Assembly: GCF_018991925.1 (NCBI RefSeq)
Contig: NW_024736071.1
Location: forward strand, 12,835,879-12,899,878
Direction of reading: 5' to 3'
Length of the DNA stretch: 64,000 nucleotides
Source: Homarus americanus
Taxonomy: Eukaryota > Arthropoda > Malacostraca > Decapoda > Nephropidae
A program made the translations under genes and the position numbers. This document shows positions 1 to 10,599 of the stretch, in pieces (position 1 is the first letter of the stretch; every line of letters begins with the position of its first letter). The notes under the pieces are model-generated. The model was not told the origin of the DNA, did not search any database, and was given only the letters and a program-made list of their open reading frames with translations.

Positions 1-449
1 CTGCCATTCGGTTAAAGCAGCATGTTTATCATCGACGAGTTCACGGATTTCCGGGTCATTTTCATCAAACCAGTCCTGGTGTATTCTTTCGACCTGACTG
101 AGGGTCTCTGCAGGTTTTTGTCATGACAGTTTCGAGAATATCCCATTTGGCACTGGGATTTGGGTTGTTTGTTGTCTGGTTGTTTTTCAGCCCATGTTCG
201 AGCTGCTCTCTGAAATCATGTGCTCCCGCTGAACCTCCAGACGCTAAGTGTTAAATCCTCTTCTGGAGGCTTGTTGCCTTCACCGTTTTGGGGCGACGTG
301 AAGTGAGAGCTTGGCTTGTGCTGTCGAGCCGATGATCAGTGTCACAGTGGTCTGAGCCACGCATGGCACGGGTGATGAGGACACCTCGGGGATCTCTTTC
401 TCTGACAATGATGTAGTCAATGAGATGCATGTTTGGATCGTGGGTGTTG
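1..449 (-). pseudogene. RTE-type LINE, C-terminal part of endonuclease and linker (broken)
   Basis: Continuation, beyond the solo LTR, of the LINE endonuclease that begins near 1896 on the minus strand. The minus strand reads MHLIDYIIVRERD followed by a DHRLD box, which matches the end of the apurinic-type endonuclease of RTE-like LINEs (the DH pair is catalytic in that family). It then runs into the linker before the reverse transcriptase, where a block reading TGLMKM just before the window edge corresponds to the usual DWFDEND-like motif. There is a stop just after the DHRLD segment (near 251) and another close to the left edge. About two bases are missing near 427 compared with the family pattern, which shifts the frame. 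The element runs off the left edge, so any reverse transcriptase domain lies outside the window. Assignment to endonuclease is firm; the precise clade is from memory. Confidence 0.75.
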
Positions 450-453
450 CCAC

Positions 454-1264
454 TGTTACGCCGTCTCTTAATATACTTTAATATCCAGGTTCTAGGCGTA
501 ACCAAACAAAAGATAGTGAAGTAAATCAAAAGGGGATAAAAATAAATATAGTAAACCTGTAAGAATTTAATTAAATTAAATACTAACACAAGAAAGAGCT
601 TCGTAGGCTGTCACAACAAATTGATTCACTATCGAAACTTTTAAGACACAAATGATACTAAAACATTGAAACATCAAAAGAACTGCTTAAACATATAGAA
701 TAAAAATAAAGCACTGGATTACGTTAACACTGCATAAACATATAAAATAACTAACACTGAAATTAACTATCGTGAAACAACACTGAATTACTTAAATGTA
801 ACTAAGCAAGCACTGATGGACACATAAGAGACATGAATAGGTACTCACATAGATATACCACATTGGTGGCGACAGGAACAACACAAAAATATAATAAAGT
901 ATAAGTAACAGGTGACGGGTGTCACTCAAAAGAACGTAGACTGAATGACAGGAGGACTGGACTGAACTCCGTCTGCTGGTGGGTACTATATATAAGGTCT
1001 GCTCCCTCCTGTGCGACACGCCTGTGAAACATGGGTCGTTTAACGGTGCAGATGGTCGTTAGAGAAACAAAGAATGCTTGTTACAATACTAAATGAAGAA
1101 ATAAGATGGGCTTGAACAAATAATGACAGTTAAAACCTTAACAGCACAGGGTAAGGTGACTAGAATATATAATAATAAATATAACACATCATTACAGGAA
1201 TAATATGGAACAACATTGAAGCATATTATAAACAATAATAGAAAACTACGACACTGTCTTAACA
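454..1264 (-). mobile_element. Solo LTR (Gypsy-like) inserted in the LINE
   Basis: An 811-bp block with TGTTA at one end and TAACA at the other. It is flanked by the 4-bp direct repeat CCAC at 450-453 and 1265-1268. Taking the block and one CCAC out leaves the endonuclease sequence contiguous across the junction. On the minus strand there is a TATA box (TATATATA, about 985-994) followed about 30 bases on by a CAGTCCAGTCC-type start region, as in an LTR promoter. No gag, pol or second LTR is present, so this is what remains after recombination between two LTRs. TG...CA ends and a 4-bp duplication fit Ty3/Gypsy best, but BEL/Pao cannot be excluded. The small open frames inside it (for example 792-1019) are not genes. 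Confidence 0.8.
985..994 (-). promoter_or_regulatory. TATA box of the solo LTR
   Basis: The minus strand reads TATATATA followed by GTACCC and, about 30 bases later, a CAGTCCAGTCC stretch that would fit an initiator. Its position inside the solo LTR is typical of an LTR promoter. Activity is not known. Confidence 0.5.
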
Positions 1265-1268
1265 CCAC

Positions 1269-1896
1269 GATCCCTTGAACTTGTTGGCCTGCTTAAACAA
1301 GGTATTGGTGATAGTGAGGTTGTGTGCAGCGCACTTGCTGAGGAGGAGTAGGCTTTTGGGATTACACTTGTCAGGCCATTTCTCCATATGATTCCCTGCC
1401 AAATGTCAGCATCTCTACCAACTCTGGCATTGACGTCACCGAGGAGCACAACCTTATCTTCTCTGGGGATAGAGGTTAGCACTATGTCAAAGTCGGCATA
1501 AAAGGCCTCCTTGATGTCATCCTCTGTATCCAGTGTTGGGGCGTATGCAGTAATAAAATAGGCATGACGTGAGTGACTCAGTGGGACTCTGAACATCGAG
1601 AGGCGCTCGTTGATCCCAACAGGCATTTCAGTTAGCCTGTGTAGGATGCGTTAACGGATGGCAAACCCCACTCCGTAAATGCAATATCTCTCCGCACCAG
1701 GCTTACCCTTCCAGAAGTATGTATAGCCAGACCCCCGTTCTGTGAGTCGACCCTCCTATGGGAGCCGGGACTCAATAATGGCTGCTATGTCGATGTTATA
1801 GCTAGCCAGCTCTTTTTCCACAAGGGCAGTTCTTCTTTCAGGACGTGCATTTGTGCCAGTATCCAGAAGGATCCTGACATCCCATGCAGCGACCAT
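1269..1896 (-). pseudogene. RTE-type LINE endonuclease domain, N-terminal part (broken)
   Basis: Minus-strand coding relic starting at the ATG at 1894-1896. Apurinic-type endonucleases of this family nick the target DNA for target-primed reverse transcription. Conserved blocks in order: AWDVRILLD (the usual catalytic Asn of the NVR motif is Asp here), IIESRLP (catalytic Glu kept), ITAYAPTLD, VVLLGDVNARVGRD (catalytic Asp and Asn kept), then NLTITNTLFKQANKFKG up to the LTR junction. The frame is broken by stops at 1756-1758 and 1651-1653 and by a frameshift close to 1335, so the protein cannot be made. The longest open stretch covers 1246-1626 and its last part has left the true frame. The many defects and the nested LTR point to an old copy. 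Confidence 0.85.
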
Positions 1897-2197
1897 AAGA
1901 TGTTGTATAGTTTGTTTTTGTTTTGATCTGTAATTATAATTGTGTTTTCGACCGCATAAGGATGACCTTACTGGGTGTGGTTGCCCAGTCAGGTTGGTTC
2001 TTTAAGCAGGCTATGTTTAAGGCACCTTTTCTAGCCCCCTCCCCATGTGGGGTGAACAGAATGGCTCCTCGAAAAGGCTGCTCTAAACCTTTTCTCATCA
2101 GAAGATCAATTAAAGGGAGCAGAAAAAGCCTGGCATGAACTATGGGGTGTAGAGGCCGCTCATACCTCACTCTGGTAAAGGACCAACCTACCACGTA
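1897..2197 (-). mobile_element. 5' leader of the RTE-type LINE
   Basis: Sequence directly upstream of the endonuclease ATG on the minus strand. It contains a passage around CCACATGGGGAGGGGGC and then AACCAACCTGACTGGGCAACC that I recognise as the leader of this LINE type in other aquatic animals. An 86-codon open frame covers it (1934-2194), but it has no recognisable domain. The left-strand boundary of the element is estimated. Confidence 0.55.
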
Positions 2198-2202
2198 CCT
2201 TT

Positions 2203-2340
2203 TTGCTGTGCCTAGTCATAAGCATACTAGTAGTAATAACAACAATAATAATATTACCTAGTGATAATAACAATAATAATAATAATTATATTAGTAATAA
2301 TGAGAATTATTGTTACTATTATTATACTCACATTATTGGA
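2203..2340. repeat. AT-rich degenerate (AAT)n / (TTA)n tract
   Basis: Runs of AAT and ATT trinucleotides with many substitutions between about 2230 and 2335. Confidence 0.7.
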
Positions 2341-3262
2341 AAATTTAATTTGGATTATTGTCAGTACCGTATGATATGTAGCCTGTTACGTTTTAAATGC
2401 AGGAAAGTGGTTTTCTTACCGTAGAACTCGGATACCTTCACACTGGTTACTCACCCAAGAGATTATGGTGTATCACTACGTAGAATTTCGCTCTGCTTCC
2501 GGCATTCAATGCGTTGTGTACTTGATAAATGATGATTTAATGAATTCCATTAACTTCCAACATTCATCTAAGTTATTGGTTACACTTTGTCATAACCAAT
2601 CAGTCATTACCCTTGGTAATAGTAATAGTAGAGGGATCACAGATACGGGCAGATGATTGCACTTACGTTTATTTGGCACAATTTCATACACTGGACTTAT
2701 AATTTGCATGGATAGGTCAGTCACTCACATTCACGCCACAGTACCGTAAGTTATAAGGGAGAGTTTGTCAACCTGGTGAATTAATCGTTTAGATCTATTA
2801 GGCCGGCCTGGAGTGCTCTTGTAGCAACAGGCCCTCACCATTGATCACTTCCTTTACAGGGTGTGTTAACTTGTCGCTGGACTTAACAAAAATTTCGGGG
2901 ATTTGCACACACAGACCCGTAGCACTGGTAGGACTGTATGGCCCCTGATCTTAAGTCCGCGGAGCAGGAGGTCTTCTCTAGCCTAAGGTCTAAAGCCCAC
3001 TGGCTAAATTGTTTTTTTGAGGCGTGAAGTGATGAACAGTTCACCACTGTCCCACTGACCTGGCCCCCCTATCGGCTAGCTAACATACCACTAATTGAAA
3101 ACATGTTCCAGTTATGGCTGGCCGGTTACCTTATCTCTACCGTATACAAACATTTGGAATGGGTTGTGAGGGAGGCCCAACGCAACCCATGACATAGCCA
3201 TTAAGAATTTATAACCCTCCCAGTAAATACGAACAGTGCGATGAATTATAAGGATTTTTGTG
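2341..3262. other. Unassigned unique sequence
   Basis: No recognisable coding or RNA gene. The small open frame at 2465-2656 shows no domain. The sequence has ordinary AT-rich composition without tandem structure. Confidence 0.5.
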
Positions 3263-3263
3263 C

Positions 3264-3324
3264 CACACACACACACAAACACACACACAGACACACACAC
3301 AGACACAGACGCACACACAGACAC

Positions 3325-3398
<74 letters not shown>

Positions 3399-3482
3399 AT
3401 ACACAGACACACACACACACAGACACGCAGACACACACACATACACACACAAACACACAGACACACAGAGACACACACACTC
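3264..3482. repeat. (CA)n microsatellite, interrupted
   Basis: About 220 bases of CA repeats interrupted by AG and CG dinucleotides. The core at about 3330-3395 is pure. Overlapping Cys/Val-rich and Thr/His-rich open frames are artefacts of the repeat. Confidence 0.95.
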
Positions 3483-3653
3483 ATAACAGGAAATATTAGT
3501 GCACATCGTTTGAAGTTACTGAGTTAATTACTGAATAAAGATGAGGTTGACGACTGACGGCTGACGGGCTACAAAGTGGACAGAAATTGTTACAAATTAC
3601 ATAACCATGGTTGTTGATTCACTTATTATTGTTTTGATTCGTATACCCCAGGA

Positions 3654-3726
3654 AGGGAGAGAAGGGGGAGGTTGATATAGAAAGAGACAAAGAGAGATAT
3701 AGAGAAAAAGAGGGAGAGCAAGAGAA

Positions 3727-3757
<31 letters not shown>

Positions 3758-3993
3758 GGAATAGACAAAAAATGGAAAACATATACATTAGATGTATATG
3801 TATAGATGTATAGAGGGAGCCAACCACACACACACACACACACACAAAGAGAGAGGAACCAGAAAGACAGACAGATAGATTGACAGATAGCGAAATTGGA
3901 TAGAGAGAAAGAGAGAGAGAGAGATATCCAACAGCACACACAAGAGAAAGAGGAAGAAAGACATAAATGATAACAAACAGACAGACAGAGATA

Positions 3994-4039
<46 letters not shown>
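3654..4039. repeat. Purine-rich tract with (GACA)n, (CA)n and (GA)n
   Basis: Contains (GACA)n at about 3730-3758, a short (CA)n at 3829-3846 and a pure (GA)n at 3997-4039, embedded in A/G-rich sequence. Ser/Leu-rich frames on the minus strand are low complexity. Confidence 0.9.
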
Positions 4040-4042
<3 letters not shown>

Positions 4043-4166
4043 AGATTATACCTATGACAATACTATCACCATAATTAATATCAGGCTGTGTGTACCGGGT
4101 CTGATTTAGTGGTAATGGTATAATTTGCATATTGATGAAGGAATGAGTTGCTTATAAAATACTGTC

Positions 4167-4377
4167 ATAGGATTTTAACATCATCCCTCGCTGGTGATAA
4201 ACAAGATAGGATTTTAACATCATCCCTCGCTGGTGATAAACAAGATAGGATTTTAACATCATCCCCCGCTGGTTATAAACAAGATAGGATTTTAACATCA
4301 TCCCCCGCTGGTTATAAACAAGATAGGATTTTAACATCATCCCCCCGCTGGTGATAAACAGGATAGGATTTTAACAT
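4167..4377. repeat. 39-bp tandem repeat, about 5.4 copies
   Basis: Five near-identical 39-bp units starting ATAGGATTTTAACATCATCC and ending in GATAAACAAG, then a partial sixth. Units differ at a few sites (CCCTCG or CCCCCG; GTGATA or GTTATA). Because 39 is a multiple of three, both strands stay open. Confidence 0.95.
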
Positions 4378-4632
4378 GAGGTGGAGTGAGGTGTGTTGGG
4401 GAAGGAGGTGTGATAAGAGTGGAGGTGTGATGGTAAGGAAAGTGGGACAGAAAGGAGGATGTGGGATGGGAAAGGAGGATGGGAGGGTGGAGGGAGTGAG
4501 GATGGGAGGGGGAGGTGGGATGAGAGGCTGTATCAGGAGGGTGTGAGGGAAGAGGTGTGAGAGGGAGGGAAGGGAAGGGAGGGAGGGTATGATGAGGAGG
4601 GTGGGAGGAGGTAGGTGGTTGGCGGCGGGTGG
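4378..4632. repeat. Purine-rich GGGAGG/GGTGTGA tract
   Basis: Strong strand asymmetry: almost only G, A and T on the plus strand, with repeated GGAGG and GGTGTGA words. The 129-codon minus-strand frame is Pro/Ser/His-rich low complexity. Confidence 0.8.
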
Positions 4633-4784
4633 GGAATGTAATGATTGGAGTGGCTGTTTCCCCCTCTACTCCCACCCTGACCCCAGGCGTCCTGTCCATC
4701 CCAGTCAGTGTCAATAGGTCATTCACGCCTCCGTTGCTCAGGTTTTGACGACCTCCTGCGCTCTCTTCAACCTAGTGTCCTCCT

Positions 4785-5182
4785 CTAGTCCTCCTTCTTC
4801 AGTGTCCTCCTGGGGTCTTCTTCAGTGTACTCCTGGGGTCTTCTTCAGTGTCTTCCTGGAGTCTTCTTCAATGTGTCTTGGGGTCTTCCTCCTTAAGTGT
4901 CCTCCTGGGGTCCTCCTTCTTCAGTGTGTTCTCCTGGTGTACTTCCTTCTTCAGTGTCCTCCTGGGGTCTTCTTCAGTGTCTTCCTTGGGTCTTCCTTGT
5001 TCAGAGTGGTCTCCTGGGGTCTTCCTTCTTCAGTGTCCTCCTGGGGTCTTCTTCGGTGTCTTCCTGGGGTCTTCTTCAGAGTGGTCTCCTGGGGTCCTCC
5101 TTCTTCAGTGTCCTCCGGGGGTCTTCTTCGGTGTCTTCCTGGGGTCTCCTTCAGTGTGGTCTCCTGGGGTCTTCCTTCTTCA
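4785..5182. repeat. Minisatellite of TCCTCCTGGGGTCTTCTTCAG type
   Basis: Diverged tandem units of about 21-27 bases built on TCCTGGGGTCTTCTTCAGTG, with CCTT-containing longer variants. Open frames in all three plus frames are repeat-encoded (Ser/Leu/Gly-rich). Confidence 0.9.
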
Positions 5183-5203
5183 GCTGGACATAAGATGATG
5201 CCT

Positions 5204-5284
5204 CTCAAGACAGACATGTCTGTTTACTTGTTGTTAACCCCTGTTTGTTTACCTGTTATTGACACCTGTTTGTTTACCTGTTAG
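5204..5284. repeat. 25-bp tandem repeat, about 3 copies
   Basis: Three copies of a unit carrying CTGTTTGTTTACCTGTTA; the first copy is the most diverged. Confidence 0.75.
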
Positions 5285-5780
5285 AAATGGTGCACCGGGA
5301 CTTTTCGATCACCTTAAAATATCTCAGGTGTTAAGTTGATGATTTTTTTATTTATTTTTTTATCATTTACTGCCTCGGGTTTATTAATATACGGTAATTA
5401 TATATTTAGTTTCAAGTGATGTTTCCCCCCCCCCAAAAAAAAAATTGCAATGGCTTAAGTTGAAAGAAAATAAGAAACAAGACTAATATGAGAAGAAAAT
5501 GAGAAGACGGTGCGGTATTTAAGTGAAACATTTATAGCTGAATTAAGTCATATATCGCTATTGACATCTTGAACATTAAAGGACATTTGGAATCTAGTAA
5601 ACATTTATATTTTATTATACTCAATTTATATTTATTTCTCTGGATATCAACTTACGGTAATGAAAAAAGTTAGTTTAAGTGCAGTACGTCCAGCTCTCAA
5701 TCAATTAGAGTCCATATCGTGGGTGAGGGAGGAAGGGAAGGAAGGTGAAGGAGGTACGGAGGGCGAGGGAAGGAGAGAGT
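5285..5780. other. Unassigned AT-rich sequence before the gap
   Basis: AT-rich with short homopolymers (C then A run near 5425-5443). Nothing recognisable. The last 50 bases are purine-rich and enter the N gap. Confidence 0.5.
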
Positions 5781-5879
5781 NNNNNNNNNNNNNNNNNNNN
5801 NNNNNNNNNNNNNNNNNNNNNNNNNNNNNNNNNNNNNNNNNNNNNNNNNNNNNNNNNNNNNNNNNNNNNNNNNNNNNNN
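5781..5879. other. Assembly gap (99 N)
   Basis: A run of N. Open frames that span it are meaningless. It is preceded by a GGAAGG-rich tract, the kind of sequence that often breaks assemblies. Confidence 1.
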
Positions 5880-5985
5880 GTATCCATTCACAGCTGGGTC
5901 AACTGGGGACGTCCCGAGAGCGAACCAACAATCTTTATAACAGAAAGCGAACATTGTACCCACTCTGCCGCCGCTCCCATTAAAC
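5880..5985 (-). mobile_element. tRNA-derived SINE, head region
   Basis: On the minus strand an RNA polymerase III A box (CGGCAGAGTGG, 5960-5970) and B box (GGTTCGCTCTC, 5916-5926) lie 33 bases apart and are followed by a GTTGACCCAGCTGTGAATGG tail. The copy at 31436-31530 has the same boxes, the same spacing and the same downstream motif. The element's 3' part is lost in the assembly gap. No good cloverleaf is evident, so this is a SINE head and not a tRNA gene. Confidence 0.65.
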
Positions 5986-6034
5986 TTAAGCTAACTTAAC
6001 TAGTTATACATGTTTTGACTCATATCGTAACATC

Positions 6035-6140
6035 TGCCAGCACCAGCAATAAGTAGCGCCTGGCGTACCACTTCACCTGAAAATGACAAACATGTAGAAA
6101 TTTCACCAAGAGAACTTTCACCCGTCTTCTGTCAGCATGG
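6035..6140 (+). repeat. Dispersed repeat, copy 1
   Basis: Resembles 26622-26727: both have GCCAGCAC.AGCAATA, then AGCGCCTGGCGT, then AATGACA, and end in a CGCCTTTTGTCATC-like word. By eye they agree at roughly two thirds of positions. Family unknown. Confidence 0.5.
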
Positions 6141-6329
6141 GCGGGCGTTTGTAGTGAGAATATTTCAATTCACCTTCAAAAAATTACAGAAAGCACTTTA
6201 ACAACAATCTTGTTTCCACTTCAAATTTTTGAGGGCTTGAAAATGGTGATGTGAACCCGGAGTCCTGCCATGAAAATTCAGATCTACATTAATAGGAAAC
6301 ATGACGTGCAAATGGACCCGAACTTCAAG

Positions 6330-6640
6330 GCTGGGAGGTGGGGGTGAGGGGTAGGAGGGGAGAGGTGGGGGTGAGGGGTGGAAGAGGAGAGGTGGGGGTG
6401 AGGGGCAGAAATGAGAGAGGTGAGGTGGGTGGGGAAAGGTAGGATGTAGGAGGAAGAGAGAGAGGAAGGAGGGGAGGGGAGGGGAGATATGGAGGTGGAG
6501 GGAGAAGAAGGTGGGAGAGCACAGAGTTGCATGGGAGATGATGGGGTACGTATGTTGGGGGTAAAGGGAGGTGGGAGAGTGAAATAAGTAAGAGGAAATA
6601 TGATGTTGGTGGGGGGAGGTAAAGGGGAAGGAAAGACTGA
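6330..6640. repeat. Purine-rich GGGGTGAGG tract
   Basis: Repeated GAGAGGTGGGGGTGAGGGG words at 6335-6420 (about 35-base period), grading into GA/GG-rich sequence. The minus strand is Pro/Ser/His-rich low complexity. Confidence 0.8.
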
Positions 6641-7010
6641 CGGTGAGCTGACCCAAGGAAAGTCTTTCCCTCCCTCTCACCTAAGGGTCGAGTTACTCCT
6701 CCCCTCCCTCTCCTCCATCACTACACCCAGGTAATAGACAACTTCCCTAGACCAGCATCCGCCAGTAGGGTGGGTGGAATATGAAATAAAGCCAGCAAAA
6801 CACTCAAATATGGGATAGGGTAGGATGTCTAGTGCCTGTGCCGACAGACAATAACTTACCCATGACACAACCTTAACACACTATTAGCTCAGCTAACCTA
6901 CAGCAAGGTGGCCAGCCCACACTCTCCTACCTACTCCTAAATTTCTTTAATTTTTGAACTATAACTTCCTTCCCCACCTCTAATCTTCTTTCACCGCCTC
7001 CTTTCTCTCT
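6641..7010. other. Unassigned sequence
   Basis: No gene or tandem repeat recognised. The 63-codon minus frame at 6677-6868 lacks any domain. Confidence 0.4.
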
Positions 7011-7220
7011 CAAAAAAAAAAAAACACGTCCCCTGTCTCACACCCGTCCCTACATCCTCCTCTCTTACCCCCCCTCCCTACACCCTTTGTCTCTCTCCCC
7101 GTCCTTACACTCCCCTCTCTCAGTACCCTTCCTTACACTCCCCTCTCTCTCTCCTCTCTACACCCCTCTCTTACTACCCTTCTGTACACCCCCTCTCTCC
7201 TCCCCCTCCCCACACTCTCT

Positions 7221-7304
<84 letters not shown>

Positions 7305-7505
7305 CTCCCTACACCCCCTCTTACTTCCCCTCCCCTACACCCCCTCTCTACCTCCCTACACCCCTCTCTCACTCCTCCCTACACCCCCTCTCTCACTTCC
7401 CTCCCTACACCCCCTCTCTACTTCCCTCCCTACACCCCCTCTCTACTTCCTCCCTCTCTCTCACTTCCTCCCTACACCCCCCTCTCTCACTTCCCCTCCC
7501 TACAC
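7011..7505. repeat. Pyrimidine-rich tract with (CT)n and CCCTACACCCC units
   Basis: A pure (CT)n lies at about 7216-7300. It is flanked on both sides by diverged units of the form CTCCCTACACCCCCTCTCTC. The 175-codon plus frame is low complexity. Confidence 0.9.
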
Positions 7506-8028
7506 CCTTCCAACACAATCAAGGGAATTGTATCCTCAGGAAATATCAGCAACTGAGGTCTTGTCCCCTCGAGTCAGCAGGGCGCCTCAGGGTAGCCTGA
7601 ATGAATCTGTCTAATGTATCAGTGTCTCCGAGAATTACGGGTAGTGAGGCGTCCATGGCTGGGTGCCTCGTCTGTCCTCATCTCCTCTATCCTCACTCCC
7701 TCAAAGGTCCCACGAGAATGAGGTCTTTGGTTATGGGACTAAAATCGTTAAACTGACGCTAATTTTCTGAGACGTAAAGCAAACGACGACACTACGTTTA
7801 TGGTCGAAACAGCCGCGGCAGGAACACTGCTCCTGTGTCTCCCAATTTGGATTTAAGACAGAGGGAAGCTGGGTATTGAAGACTCTTGGTCATAATTAAC
7901 TTTAACAGGTATATTTAACTGTTGTTGTGTTTACGGGGGCAGTGTCAGAGATCAAACAGCGACTATAAACAGGGAGAGAAAACATACAGCAATTAACAGA
8001 TGATGAGACTTGTTCACTGACTCACCGG
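7506..8028. other. Unassigned sequence
   Basis: Balanced composition, no gene recognised. Confidence 0.4.
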
Positions 8029-8200
8029 CCTAACCCAACCCAACCAAACCTAACCAAACTTAACCTAACCAAACGTAAGCAAACCTAACCTAAGCAAACC
8101 CAACCCAGCCAAACCTAACCCAGCTAAACCTAACCCAGCCAAACCTAACCTAACCTAACCAAACTAAACCAAACCTAGCCTAGCCTAACCTAACCTAACC
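8029..8200. repeat. Degenerate AACCT (telomere-type) array
   Basis: Variants of AACCTAACC, AACCAAACC and AACCCAGCC over about 170 bases. The basic pentamer AACCT is the complement of the arthropod telomere unit TTAGG (or AGGTT). Many units carry an extra A or a C/T change, so this is an old interstitial array. Confidence 0.85.
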
Positions 8201-8340
8201 ATAGCTTGAGGTGATCTTGATGTTATAATGTATTACTGCGCCTCAAGTACTAAGAAGTTTAAGAATAATGTATTGTAAGTTAGTGAATACGATGGTTACC
8301 AACAATTAATGATGGAGAAGAGTCTAGCTGTCCACATATC

Positions 8341-8466
<126 letters not shown>

Positions 8467-8719
8467 GTTAGCTGATCATTGGTTCCTTTCCAGTTCTGTA
8501 GCGGAAAATGGCATCGTACCTCACCTTTTTCTCTCAGTAAAGACCATATGTTCTATTCCATAACCTTACCTCGTCACATTAAGTATATATGACCATAAAT
8601 GACCTTTCCAAATGGCATTGAGTCATTAAGTCACTGTGAATTGTTGTAGCGGGTTGTTTCAATGGCCTCGTTCATCAGTGGACTTAGTATTATACTCTAA
8701 GCACTGGGTCACTTATTAA

Positions 8720-8720
<1 letters not shown>

Positions 8721-8766
<46 letters not shown>
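8721..8766. repeat. (GA)n microsatellite
   Basis: A pure run of about 23 GA units. Confidence 0.97.
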
Positions 8767-8770
<4 letters not shown>

Positions 8771-9900
8771 GTATATAAATTAGTGTAGGCGGCATGATCT
8801 ACGGAACCACTGTAGTGAAGATCTCTAAACACACACTTCTCTGACTCAAACTGCAAGAGATATAATCATAAAACAAACTCTGTCTTTTCATAACATACTG
8901 CAACTCTGTCTGCTGAAGTAACCTGATGCTTTCAATAACTCACTCAAGCTAACATTAAAGGTTTCTCAGGGATGAATAGCTGGATAAGTGAGAATAGCAC
9001 AGCTCAACTCTTGATGGTTACGTTAAGCACGCTCTCTTGGTCACTAATACCTTCAGGGTATTTTTACGCTAAGAAAATGTCACTCTTCCCACAGGACCAA
9101 GTTACTCACTGCCTGCACGGGAGAAATTAGCCACTCATGTGACTCTTTAACCCGGTAAAGTTTGAGTAAGATGTTCACATTTTTAAAGTTATTGTTTTTG
9201 TTATTTTATTGAATACTTTCCCAAGTTATCATACATCAAAATAAAGAGAATTAAATTGTACAACTGCTCATAACCCTCACATGATAATAGACATTAATGT
9301 AAGTTACGTAGAAGAGGAAGAAATAACTTTAACTAATATTTCACTCTCTTACATTGTGTGTTACATTAACTACCTAAAACACTCCGCCTGAAGAACCGCG
9401 AACAGGTCATCACAAATCAGGTATCACACTAGGTGTCGTAATTACTCTTATCAGATCACCGAGAAAGTGACGAGAAAAATCTTATTGTGCTGAGATAATG
9501 GCAGGGGGTGAGATTTACTAAAGTACCGTGTTTACTGTGACAAGTAAACTGACCCATATGGCGCAGAGGATCTTACATCCAAATCATCCTGACACTTTTC
9601 CGTAACTAAGTAATATTTTTTTTTCAATTTCGGATAGAAGAAAATTAAAGTGTGAAACCTTTATAATGATTTAGAAGGAGACAAATTCTTCACTGGTGTC
9701 TGGGGACTATTGGTGCAGGGTAGTGAGGCGTCGTGCATCCTCGTCGTTTATCTTCACTTGTGGGGGGAATTTAAGGTCTTACCTCAGGAGAATTGGTCAC
9801 TTAGACTCTTAGAGGACTGTGTGGGGTCGTGTAGGAGGGGAGGGACACCGACACGGGTAGTCTGCCTGTAATGAGAAATGTGGCTTATGATGTGAACGTA
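8767..9900. other. Unassigned unique sequence
   Basis: About 1.1 kb without tandem repeat, long open frame or recognisable mobile element. Confidence 0.5.
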
Positions 9901-9904
9901 GGGT

Positions 9905-9951
<47 letters not shown>

Positions 9952-10018
9952 TGTTGGCGTGTATGCGCGTGTATGCGTTGTGTTAGTAAGGTGTGTGTGT
10001 GTGTGTGTGTGTGTGTAA
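9905..10018. repeat. (TG)n microsatellites flanking a short spacer
   Basis: (TG)n at 9905-9951 and at 9992-10015, directly abutting the 3' tail of the LINE that starts at 10019. Confidence 0.95.
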
Positions 10019-10599
10019 GTTTGAATTGAATTGAATTGAAACAGTTTATTTAGCCAGAAAAACACAGATACAGAGTGGATAATAATAACAATATTAACAT
10101 GGCTGAGCCAGTTAAGAACCGGAGCTCTCTTTGAAGCACCTGCTATATATATATATACTATACATTTATCTCAAGAAAGTTTCATTTGGAATAGTACAAT
10201 AGCATGGTGGTAATAAGAACATCTCAGAATGTTACCACGGTTATCACTTCAATATTTATTTATTTTATTTATTTATTATTATTATTATTATCATTATTTC
10301 ATTATAATTATATACATAAATTACAGAGGAATTGAAAAGCATAAATATAATAAGGAAGCAGTACAACATAGGTTGTACAGTATTAAGGTTGAACAAGAGG
10401 ACAGAGCTGTCAGGATTATGTCTAGTTGGCAAATATATTCATTGCAATGGTAATTTCTTATCTATTTATATGATAATTTCCGATAAAACGGTTTTGATGG
10501 TACAATAAAAGCAGGTACTGTATGTATAGTAGGTAATACAAGAAATTTTAATACTTAGACAATAGATATTTTTTAAGAGATGCTTTAAAGGAAGGGAGC

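Noticed and set aside
792..1019. 75-codon frame inside the solo LTR
   Set aside because: No domain, and LTRs of this kind do not normally code; it overlaps the promoter region.
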